Below are positions 9,501 to 15,685 of a DNA stretch of 19,909 nucleotides, one piece after another; positions within the stretch are counted from its first letter, which is position 1; every line of letters begins with the position of its first letter. The position numbers were made by a program, and so were the translations under genes. The stretch covers positions 1 to 19,909 of the forward strand of contig DCIG01000068.1 in NCBI GenBank assembly GCA_002315855.1, given 5' to 3'. This stretch comes from Lentisphaeria bacterium UBA1732. Lineage in GTDB: Bacteria > Verrucomicrobiota > Lentisphaeria > Victivallales > UBA1829. The notes beneath the pieces were generated by a model. It saw only the letters and a program-made list of their open reading frames with translations. It had not been told where the DNA came from and did no database searches.

Positions 9501-9770
9501 CCTGCCATCCTGCCCGCCTCCGCCGGCGCTTCCTCCGGGAAAATCTCCAATACCCTGCGTTTCAGCGCGCTCCCCGTTTCCCCGCTCACGCTGAAAGACA
9601 CGGCGCACAGCTGGCAGCTCCGCCCCGAAAAGAAAACATGGCTGATTCTTGACGGCTTCCACATGGGACTGGGCGGCGATGACGGATGGTCCATCAACAC
9701 TCATCAGGAATACCTTCTCCGTCCCGGAACATATCAATGGGGTGCCTGTATGTCCTTCGGCGCGAAATAA
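6507..9770 (+). CDS. Exported LacZ-type beta-galactosidase, glycoside hydrolase family 2
   Basis: ATG 6507 has AAAGG at 6495-6499. The signal peptide is about 26 residues (MHKAFSR...SASA). At 1087 aa the protein has the full LacZ architecture: a sugar-binding jelly roll (about 60-240), an Ig-like domain (about 245-380), a TIM barrel (about 385-690), a linking beta domain, and the C-terminal Bgal small-chain domain (about 800-1080, with APTDND and YYGRGPHENYPDR). WSLGNES gives acid/base Glu509, and MCEYAYAKGN gives nucleophile Glu574. The expected reaction is release of terminal beta-galactose from galactan, arabinogalactan or similar chains. The export signal points to an extracytoplasmic polysaccharide substrate more than lactose. 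It has its own promoter and terminator. A Pro-rich segment near 283-297 lies in the Ig-like region. Other GH2 activities are less likely given the small-chain domain. Confidence 0.95.
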   Translation: MHKAFSRIKKLLICSLAASSAISASAKTAELYNPNENKCIPPIPGDPFGDFRTTGINRETMHTTIYSSYETERDAAAKRAVFSLNLNGSWKFHLYPDMKSVPEDFMKADFDDSAWHNITVPSCWQLDENVDDMPYYTRDSYIFDAEPPLLPAKNPTGCYRIQVRISEEWMNRDVRITFHGVDSAFQLWVNGQMAGYSEDSRLPAEFAVTQFLHAGENTIAVKVARFSTGSYLESQDVWHMSGIYRDVQMVARPKVHLRDWSVRTTFDKDYKNAALDATVYLETRALPPTPISARPSSFPGWKASLRLVDAGGRTVAETAPKPFSANSGMYGDHTERGGAKFSIPVNSPLKWSPEHPNLYRLFIRLYDENNRMVEVQCQNVGFRQVEIRNQQVLLNGKRLVVRGVNRHDFSAYHGFSVTEQEMRADIAMMKKLNFNAVRTCHYPDNERWYELCDELGIALVDETNLETQGIMAELTNMPEWSAAYLERAQRMVLRDRNHPSILFWSLGNESGTGASHAAMANWIRFTDPSRPVQYESDNPAPLVSDILAPMYPRVWDIRRRLQNPDEKRPLIMCEYAYAKGNATGNFFKYWDLVRELPSFQGGFLWDWADKALFGTCIADGKKHLGCGNDLGENFDYKSAVGGQHPTQVLNGIVAADLTPHPGAEEVRVCQAPITAQLLKLTPSDTIGSSMPVIRVNNEFHDTDLNEIKLIYTYTADGGITRKEELMLPDTAPGQSAEITLKPEPVLSQASSEQILNLFFYQGEHEITRTQFFLSQAGIFGSQPASIPGDNSLIPLETADSLSIGIFTWSKKTGKLVSIKSDGKELLDAPAEQLFYRAPTDNDLMLDGRGTFAEDWKPLYHPEEKLLGFTCEKNASGSYMVKVKTTVHCIDTEVVWFVSKDNALAFTQKISFTQDKLHSVARVGMMFPFADSVYNDVNYYGRGPHENYPDRQQSALIGLYSSRISDLLEMSYLIPSENGSRGDIRFMNLRGEKESLRITPAILPASAGASSGKISNTLRFSALPVSPLTLKDTAHSWQLRPEKKTWLILDGFHMGLGGDDGWSINTHQEYLLRPGTYQWGACMSFGAK

Positions 9771-9801
9771 CCCCTGCAAACGTTTTTTCAGCCCTCTTTC
9801 G

Positions 9802-9840
9802 GCCCTGCCCCGTATCTTGTATGGTGCAGGGCTTTTCCTT
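9802..9840 (+). terminator. Rho-independent terminator after GH2
   Basis: GCCCTGC (9802-9808) pairs with GCAGGGC (9826-9832) around a 17-nt loop. TTTTCCTT follows. It lies 31 nt past the GH2 stop. Confidence 0.8.
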
Positions 9841-9956
9841 GCCTTAAAACGCTTTGTACACCCATTCTTTCGGGAACAATTCGCACCCGTCTGCATTTTC
9901 GCTGCATTTCCTCCCCCCGAATCACTTTTTTCCCGGAAAAATCCCGTTATTCTCAT

Positions 9957-9974
9957 GCGCGTACACGTGCGCGC
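9957..9974 (+). promoter_or_regulatory. GC-rich dyad abutting the gyrA -35
   Basis: GCGCG (9957-9961) and CGCGC (9970-9974) flank TACACGTG, which contains the palindrome CACGTG. The dyad ends 1 nt before the predicted -35. It could bind a regulator of gyrA; no factor can be named. Confidence 0.35.
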
Positions 9975-9975
9975 C

Positions 9976-10003
9976 TTGTATTCCGCCGTTTTTATGCTAT
10001 ATT
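9976..10003 (+). promoter_or_regulatory. Predicted gyrA promoter
   Basis: TTGTAT (9976-9981) and TATATT (9998-10003) are separated by 16 nt, about 42 nt upstream of the gyrA start. A second AT-rich TATAAT at 10003-10008 overlaps and could be an alternative -10, but its spacing would be too long for this -35. Confidence 0.6.
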
Positions 10004-10045
10004 ATAATAAGATTTTTTCAAAAAAACTGAAAGGCATAACCAATC

Positions 10046-12841
10046 ATGAGCGAAATCACCCCTACCAATATCTTCCCGATTAACATCGAAGATATTATGC
10101 ACACGGCGTATCTTCAGTACTCCCTCAGTGTGAACGTCGGGCGAGCGATTCCCGATGTCCGCGACGGGCTGAAGCCATGCAACCGCCGTATTTTGTACGC
10201 CATGTCGAAAATGAACCTCACGAAATCCCACGCCACGGTCAAATGCGCCAAGGTCGTCGGTGCCGTGCTGGGCAGTTATCACCCCCATGGCGATGCGTCT
10301 GTGTACGACTGCCTTGTCCGCATGGCGCAGGATTTCTCCATGCGTGTCCCGCTTATCGAAGGTCAGGGTAACTTCGGCAGTATCGGCGGCGATCCCCCGG
10401 CTGCATATCGTTACACCGAGTGCCGCATGGAACGCGTTACCGAGGAGCTCCTTGCCGACATTGAAAAAGACACCGTCAATATGATGCCCACGTTCGACGA
10501 AGATACGCTGGAACCCGAAGTCCTTCCCGCCAAATTCCCGAACCTTCTGGTCAACGGCTCTGTCGGTATCGGTGTCGGTATGGCCACGAATATCCCCACG
10601 CACAACCTCGCCGAAGTCTGTGATGCCGCGATTCATCTGCTGGAAAACCCCACCGCGACGGTGCGCGAACTCATGCAGTATCTCCCCGGTCCGGATTTCC
10701 CCACCGGCGGTATCATCTGCGGAATTGACCCCATCCGCGGTCTCTACGAAACCGGACACGGCGTCCTGAAAATCCGTGCAAAAACCGAAATTGTTGAGAA
10801 GAACGACCGCGAACAGATCATCATTACGGAAATTCCCTACGCGCTCAACGAAGAACTCCTCGTCAAGCGTATCGCCGATGTCGTTACGGAAAAACGCGTT
10901 ACCGGCATTGTCGGTCTCCGCGATGAAACCAACCGCAAGGGCATCCGCATTGTGCTGGATGTGAAACGCGGTGCCATTGCTTCCGTCGTCCTGAATCAGC
11001 TTTTCGCCACGACACAGCTTGAAACCACGTTCGCCTGCAATATGCTTGTGGTGGATCACAACCGCCCCCGCGTCATGAATCTGATTCAGATTCTTCAGGC
11101 ATTCCTGGACCATCGTATCGAAGTCGTTACACGCCGCTGCCGTTTCGAGCTGAACAAGGCTTTGGAACGTGCCCACATCCTCGAAGGTTTGCTGGTCGCG
11201 GTCCGCAACATCGATGAAGTCGTCCGCATTATCCGCGAATCCAAAACGCGTGAAGCCGCTGCATCCACCCTGATGGAGCGTTTCAGTCTGTCCAAAGTTC
11301 AGACCGAAGCCATCCTGAATATGCGCCTCTATCAGCTCACCGGACTTGCCATCGAAGACCTCGAACGCCAGTACGCGGAAATTCAGGCTCAAATCGCTCA
11401 TCTGGAAGATTTGCTCGCACATCGCGAAAAACTCCTCAACCTCATCAAGGAAGAACTGAACGAGGTCAAGAAAGCCAGCGATCCCCGCCGCACCGAAATC
11501 AAATTCGATGAAGGCGACATCAATATCGCCGACCTTATCCCCCACCATTCCTGCATCATCACCGTGTCCGATACCGGTTACATCAAGCGTGTCCCGGCGG
11601 ATACGTACAAGACGCAGCATCGCGGCGGCACAGGCATTATCGGCATGGAGACCAAGGAGGAAGACCATGTGGCGAAACTCTTCAATGCAGACAGCCATGA
11701 TATTATCTTCTTCATCACCGATCACGGCCTCATGTACTGGCTGAATGTCTATGAAATCCCCGAAGGAAGCCGCACCGGCAAGGGCAAAGCAATCATCAAC
11801 CTGATCAAGATTCAGCCCGGCGAACAGATTCGCGCCATGGTTACGGTCAACAAGGACATGTTTGACCAGCCTGCTTTGACGCTCGTTATGGCCACTCGCC
11901 GGGGCATCATCAAGAAAACTCCTCTCAAAGCATTCTCCAACCTCCGCAAAGTCGCGCTCCGCGCCTTGGTGATTGAGGATGGCGATGACCTCGTCAGTGC
12001 CGGACTTGCCGATGGCTCCAGCGAAATCATCCTTTCCACCGCGAAAGGCATGGCCTGCCGCTTCCTGGAAACCAAAGTCCGCCCGATGGGACGCACGGCT
12101 CGCGGTGTCCGCGGCATCAGATTCAAACTCGAAGACGATTATGTCGTCGGCATGGAAGTCGTTCCCACGGGTCTCCCCGTCTCGCAGGACGCGATTGAGG
12201 CTCTCTCCGATGACGCAGATGATGCCGATGAAAACGCCGCCGAAATCGAAGCCGTCGAAGCGGAAACCGAAGAAGCGGAAGAAACCGGTGACAATGCCGA
12301 TGACGGAAGCGATCCTGTGGAAGTCGACGCCTCCAAACCTGAACTGCTGGTCATCACCTCCGGCGGTATGGGCAAACGCAGTTATGTGGATTCCTACCGT
12401 CTCTCAGGACGCGGTGTCATGGGCGTTCGCAACATCAATCTCGCTGACGGGGAAACCGTTGTCGCGGCAATTCAGGTTCATCCGGGCGATGAAATCATCT
12501 TCACGACTCAGCGAGGTCAGATTGTCCGTACCCGCGTGGATGAAATCCGTTTGGTTGGACGCAATTCCAAAGGCGTCCGCATCATGAATCTCCGCAAAGG
12601 CGACCGTATCACCGGAGTTTCCACCCTCATGGTCATAGAGGAGGAGGAAAAGCCCGAAGTCGATGAAAAAAGCAATGTCTTCGCCGCAGCGGGTCCCCGT
12701 GTCGAGCCAAAGGACGATGACGATGACTCCGAAGCTCCCGTTCCCGCGGAAAATGCCGCTCCCGGTGCGGAAGACGATTATATCGCCTCCGAAGACTTGA
12801 ACGGCGGCAGTGAAAACGGCAATCCTGAAGTTCCTTTCTGA
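10046..12841 (+). CDS. gyrA: DNA gyrase subunit A
   Basis: GyrA breaks and rejoins DNA in the A2B2 gyrase that introduces negative supercoils. The protein starts at ATG 10046 (GAAAGG at 10029-10034) and runs 931 aa, longer than the 875 aa of E. coli. The winged-helix/tower core shows VGRAIPDVRDGLKP, HPHGDASVYD and AAYRYTE, with catalytic Tyr123. The C-terminal pinwheel carries a GyrA-box-like QHRGGTG (524-530), a variant of QRRGGKG; it favours gyrase over topoisomerase IV. Odd features are Ala84 where E. coli has quinolone-binding Ser83 (Asp88 is kept), an acidic insert at about 721-766 inside the pinwheel, and an acidic tail (about 862-931) with a DDDDD run. gyrB is not adjacent. folP follows after 11 nt. 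A divergent ParC is the alternative but less likely. Confidence 0.95.
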   Translation: MSEITPTNIFPINIEDIMHTAYLQYSLSVNVGRAIPDVRDGLKPCNRRILYAMSKMNLTKSHATVKCAKVVGAVLGSYHPHGDASVYDCLVRMAQDFSMRVPLIEGQGNFGSIGGDPPAAYRYTECRMERVTEELLADIEKDTVNMMPTFDEDTLEPEVLPAKFPNLLVNGSVGIGVGMATNIPTHNLAEVCDAAIHLLENPTATVRELMQYLPGPDFPTGGIICGIDPIRGLYETGHGVLKIRAKTEIVEKNDREQIIITEIPYALNEELLVKRIADVVTEKRVTGIVGLRDETNRKGIRIVLDVKRGAIASVVLNQLFATTQLETTFACNMLVVDHNRPRVMNLIQILQAFLDHRIEVVTRRCRFELNKALERAHILEGLLVAVRNIDEVVRIIRESKTREAAASTLMERFSLSKVQTEAILNMRLYQLTGLAIEDLERQYAEIQAQIAHLEDLLAHREKLLNLIKEELNEVKKASDPRRTEIKFDEGDINIADLIPHHSCIITVSDTGYIKRVPADTYKTQHRGGTGIIGMETKEEDHVAKLFNADSHDIIFFITDHGLMYWLNVYEIPEGSRTGKGKAIINLIKIQPGEQIRAMVTVNKDMFDQPALTLVMATRRGIIKKTPLKAFSNLRKVALRALVIEDGDDLVSAGLADGSSEIILSTAKGMACRFLETKVRPMGRTARGVRGIRFKLEDDYVVGMEVVPTGLPVSQDAIEALSDDADDADENAAEIEAVEAETEEAEETGDNADDGSDPVEVDASKPELLVITSGGMGKRSYVDSYRLSGRGVMGVRNINLADGETVVAAIQVHPGDEIIFTTQRGQIVRTRVDEIRLVGRNSKGVRIMNLRKGDRITGVSTLMVIEEEEKPEVDEKSNVFAAAGPRVEPKDDDDDSEAPVPAENAAPGAEDDYIASEDLNGGSENGNPEVPF

Positions 12842-12852
12842 GGAATATCAGG

Positions 12853-13689
12853 ATGTTGAAACAAACAATCTCTGCACGGCTGGCTGCATTGCATCGGCCG
12901 TGCATTTTTGGTATTCTGAATGTAACACCCGATTCCTTCAGCGATGGCGGAGCACATGACAGTGCAGAGAGTGCGCTGGATTTTGCAGTCTCGCTGATTC
13001 AAGACGGCGCAGATGCCATTGACATTGGCGGCGAATCCACACGCCCCGGGGCACTGCCCGTTTCGGATGACGAGGAAATCCGCCGGATTCTTCCCCCGCT
13101 GAAAGCCATTCGTGCACGTTATCCCGGCTTGCTCATCAGCATTGACACGCGGAAATCCGCCGTGGCGGAAGTCGCTCTTCATGCCGGTGCAGACATCATC
13201 AATGATGTCAGCGGACTGCAATTCGACCCGGTTCTTGCCTCCGTTGTCGCGAAGTATGATGCCGGACTTGTCATCATGCACATGCGCGGCACCCCGGAAA
13301 CCATGCAGGCCCCCGAAAATCTCGTCTACGATGATTTGCCGGACGATATTGCCGTTTTCCTGAAAAATGCGGCAGTCCATGCCGTTCAGACCGGTGTCAA
13401 ACCGGATAATATTCTCCTTGACCCCGGTGTCGGTTTCTCGAAAACGGATGCTCAGAATATGCAGTTGATTCATTCTGCCGCTTTTTTTCACAAACTCGGC
13501 TTTCCGCTGTTCTACGGCATTTCCCGCAAAGGTTTCATCGGGCGCATGTATCACATCCCGTCGCCCGTCGAACGCGATACCGCCACCGCGGAACTTCAGA
13601 AAATCCTTGTTCAGCAGGGTGTTCAGTGTCTCCGTGTTCACAATCCCCGAACTGTCCGGCAGGCTCTGAAAGCTCCCGTCTCTGATTAA
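12853..13689 (+). CDS. folP: Dihydropteroate synthase
   Basis: This folate-pathway enzyme joins 4-aminobenzoate to dihydropterin pyrophosphate in the cytoplasm and is the sulfonamide target. The 278-aa length is normal. All family blocks are present: NVTPDSFSDGG (23-33), the DIGGESTRPGA loop, DVSG, MHMRGTPETM, DPGVGFSKT and the ISRKGFIG phosphate-binding segment. ATG 12853 is 11 nt past the gyrA stop. AGGA (12841-12844) overlaps the gyrA stop codon, so the two are probably one transcript and translationally linked. No other folate gene is next to it. Confidence 0.97.
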   Translation: MLKQTISARLAALHRPCIFGILNVTPDSFSDGGAHDSAESALDFAVSLIQDGADAIDIGGESTRPGALPVSDDEEIRRILPPLKAIRARYPGLLISIDTRKSAVAEVALHAGADIINDVSGLQFDPVLASVVAKYDAGLVIMHMRGTPETMQAPENLVYDDLPDDIAVFLKNAAVHAVQTGVKPDNILLDPGVGFSKTDAQNMQLIHSAAFFHKLGFPLFYGISRKGFIGRMYHIPSPVERDTATAELQKILVQQGVQCLRVHNPRTVRQALKAPVSD

Positions 13690-13760
13690 CCACCCCCCGC
13701 TTTTACACGACCCCCGCCTCGCGTTCCTGCCCGCCTCATATATCCGCCCCGACCGCCTCA
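13690..13760 (+). terminator. C-rich, G-poor stretch after folP (possible Rho-dependent termination site)
   Basis: These 71 nt contain 39 C and 10 G, unlike the surrounding genes, and no GC hairpin with a U-tract is seen. A C-over-G bubble directly after the stop codon is the usual look of a rut region. No other terminator is visible for gyrA-folP. An A/T hairpin (13761-13786) follows it. Confidence 0.35.
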
Positions 13761-13791
13761 AACGTTTTTTTCACAAAAAAAAGGTTGTTGC

Positions 13792-13820
13792 TTGAAATAC
13801 GTCGTAACACGTACTATATT
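13792..13820 (+). promoter_or_regulatory. Strong promoter of the BY-kinase gene with a dyad in its spacer
   Basis: TTGAAA (13792-13797) and TATATT (13815-13820) have a 17-nt spacer. An A8 tract (13775-13782) sits just upstream and may act as an UP element. The spacer holds a perfect dyad, TACGT-CGTAAC-ACGTA (13798-13813), well placed for a repressor operator or a MerR-type activator site. Confidence 0.65.
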
Positions 13821-13833
13821 ACAAGTGCATTTT

Positions 13834-13890
13834 CTTGAGGCTTCTCGTCTCAATAGCTGATTTCAAAATTTTTTGAAATTTGCTCTCAAG
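13834..13890 (+). promoter_or_regulatory. Structured 5' leader with competing pairings
   Basis: About 125 nt lie between the predicted start site and ATG 13953. CTTGAG (13834-13839) can pair with the near CTCAA (13849-13853) or with the far CTCAAG (13885-13890). The second choice encloses a strong AT hairpin, ATTTCAAA-N4-TTTGAAAT (13860-13879). The alternatives are mutually exclusive. GGATTTTTTCTG follows at 13900-13911. This could be an attenuator or leader regulator; no known riboswitch is recognised. Confidence 0.35.
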
Positions 13891-13952
13891 GGAAATGCCG
13901 GATTTTTTCTGTTCTTCCAAACCTGCATCAAACCTGATTCAAGGATCATAAC

Positions 13953-15647
13953 ATGCGAAAATTAGACGATATTGATACTCTTTTTCTTTGGAGAATACTC
14001 AAGCACAAATGGATATTCCTCCTTTCCACGGCTGTCTTTTTCTTTGCCGCAGTCTTTATATACTATACCAAAATTGCAAAGCCCATTTATCAGGTGCGCT
14101 TTTCCTTAATCGCGTGGGACTCCAGTAGTGTTGCATCTTCAGACAAAGCAAATATGGACGTGTCTGCCCTTCAGCTGGATTTGCTCCGCAGTGGTCAGAT
14201 GATTGACCGCGACCTCGCAATCGCCGATAAAATGCTCAATGACTATCGGAAACTCATGGAATCGGACTATGTGAACAACAAAGTCAAAGAGGGATTGCAG
14301 GAAGCATATCCCGAACTTTTTGTTGAGGCGAAATCTCCTGAAAAAAGCTCTGATTTCCAGGACAAAGAAGAAAACAGAATGCGTCTTGTTGCTCCGTTCA
14401 CTCACAAAATTGTACTGAGCGTCAAGACACATTTCATTGAATGTTTGTTCATGTCTGTAAATAAAGAAGTTGCATGTGCTTCCGCCAATGTTTCCTGCAA
14501 TGTTTATTTGAAGGCGACGGATGAACTCCTCGGTATGGCGAAAATCCTTGTCATTGACAATCCGCGCCTTCTTCCTGTCCCTGTCAACCGCCATGCTTTC
14601 CTCAAAGCGCTCTTTGTCGGCTTTTTCACCACCACTTTGCTCTATCTCTTCTTCATCGTTCGTGAAATTATTCTTGATAAAATCACTTCCACGGACCAAA
14701 TCGAAAAAGAACTCGAAATTCCCCTGCTCGGTTCCATTGTGCGAATGAAACGCCATAAGGAATTTCGCAATGAAGAAAAGACTCTTGCACGCCTGAATAA
14801 TAACGTTGCTCCATTGGATGCCGGCGGTGAAGAAAGAACTTATGCCTATAACTTCAATCACTTCTACGAAGATTTCCAGATTCTCCTCACAAACCTTCAG
14901 TATGCAAGTGTCCCGAAAGAAAATCGTGCCCAGGTTTTCATGGTTACCAGTTCTGCACCGAACGATGGCAAAACCCTCATTTCTGCCTATCTTTCGCTCT
15001 TTTTGGCAGAAAAAGACAAGAAAGTCCTGCTGATTCACGCTGACATCCGCAAGGGTGCATCCACGGACTATTTCGGCTTTGAGAAAATGGCCGGACTTAC
15101 GGATTATATCGTTCAGAAAAAAGACCTGAAAGAAAAGACACTGAACGAAATTATCCACCGTGATGTTTACGGCACGAAACTTGATGTGATTCCCGCCGGT
15201 CCCGTTCCCCCGAATCCGCTTCGCCTGATTGAAATCTTTGCGAACAGCGGTTTTATCGAGGAACAGGCGAAAAATTATGATTACATCATCATTGATACCC
15301 CGCCGGCTTCCATCCTTGCGGACGCTCTTGTTCTGGGGAAACACGTCGATGACGTGATTCTGGTCGTTAATGCCCGCAAGACTGCATTCGGCAAACTGAA
15401 AGCACTGACAAAACGCTTGAAAGAGCTGAATCTTTCGATTTCCGGTGTGATTCTGAACCAGTTCTCGACCAATTCCAATGGTTATGGCTACGGTTATGGT
15501 TACGGATATGGTTACGGATACGGAAAAGGTTATGGCTACGGTTACGGCTATGGCTATGGTTACGGTTACGGTGCGGAAAAACATCACCATAAGAAAAAAT
15601 CCCAAAAGAATAACAAGAAGTCGAAAGCCTCTGACGGAAAGATTTGA
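13953..15647 (+). CDS. Wzz/BY-kinase fusion (polysaccharide co-polymerase and tyrosine autokinase) with GY-repeat tail
   Basis: This is an inner-membrane bacterial tyrosine kinase controlling chain length and export of surface polysaccharide. AAGGA (13941-13945) precedes ATG 13953. Residues 1-19 are cytoplasmic, TM1 is about 20-38, the periplasmic Wzz region about 39-213 (short for the family), and TM2 about 217-237. A linker leads to the kinase domain (about 300-505). Walker A is SSAPNDGKT with Lys340, Walker A' is HADIR with Asp364, and Walker B is IIIDTPP with Asp448. In Walker A' a His362 stands where the first Asp of DxDxR is usual. Residues 510-540 are a GY repeat with 14 Tyr, the presumed autophosphorylation cluster. 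A His/Lys-rich end (AEKHHHKKKSQ...) follows. The phosphatase gene begins 38 nt downstream. No glycosyltransferase, polymerase or flippase gene is adjacent. Confidence 0.92.
   Translation: MRKLDDIDTLFLWRILKHKWIFLLSTAVFFFAAVFIYYTKIAKPIYQVRFSLIAWDSSSVASSDKANMDVSALQLDLLRSGQMIDRDLAIADKMLNDYRKLMESDYVNNKVKEGLQEAYPELFVEAKSPEKSSDFQDKEENRMRLVAPFTHKIVLSVKTHFIECLFMSVNKEVACASANVSCNVYLKATDELLGMAKILVIDNPRLLPVPVNRHAFLKALFVGFFTTTLLYLFFIVREIILDKITSTDQIEKELEIPLLGSIVRMKRHKEFRNEEKTLARLNNNVAPLDAGGEERTYAYNFNHFYEDFQILLTNLQYASVPKENRAQVFMVTSSAPNDGKTLISAYLSLFLAEKDKKVLLIHADIRKGASTDYFGFEKMAGLTDYIVQKKDLKEKTLNEIIHRDVYGTKLDVIPAGPVPPNPLRLIEIFANSGFIEEQAKNYDYIIIDTPPASILADALVLGKHVDDVILVVNARKTAFGKLKALTKRLKELNLSISGVILNQFSTNSNGYGYGYGYGYGYGYGKGYGYGYGYGYGYGYGAEKHHHKKKSQKNNKKSKASDGKI
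15480..15572 (+). repeat. In-frame GY-repeat tract
   Basis: Seven GY pairs, one GK, then seven more GY pairs and a final Gly encode the Tyr cluster. The 6-nt units use mixed codons (GGT/GGC/GGA, TAT/TAC), so the peptide repeat is kept while the DNA repeat is imperfect. Such a tract can still change length by slippage. Confidence 0.9.
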
Positions 15648-15685
15648 ACTCATTTCATTGGTTTTCTGTGGAGCATTCGTTTCCT

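Noticed and set aside
9926..9941. TTTTTCC-C-GGAAAAA palindrome upstream of gyrA
   Set aside because: A short A/T palindrome with a one-base centre and no link to a promoter element; likely chance.
9992..11725. A 577-aa open frame antisense to gyrA
   Set aside because: It lies fully opposite conserved gyrA coding sequence and its translation shows no domain. It results from the scarcity of TTA, CTA and TCA codons in the sense frame.
15480..15572. GY-coding tract as a CRISPR or intergenic repeat array
   Set aside because: The units are 6 nt, in frame and without spacers; it is a coding repeat.
14139..15653. A 504-aa open frame antisense to the BY-kinase
   Set aside because: The sense frame has Walker motifs and membrane segments. 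The antisense product is low in recognisable motifs, and the GY tract reads there as an artificial Val/Thr/Ile repeat.
15644..15685. Earlier TTG start for the PHP phosphatase
   Set aside because: The family begins directly with MIDIHCHILPG; the additional 14 residues are not family-like.
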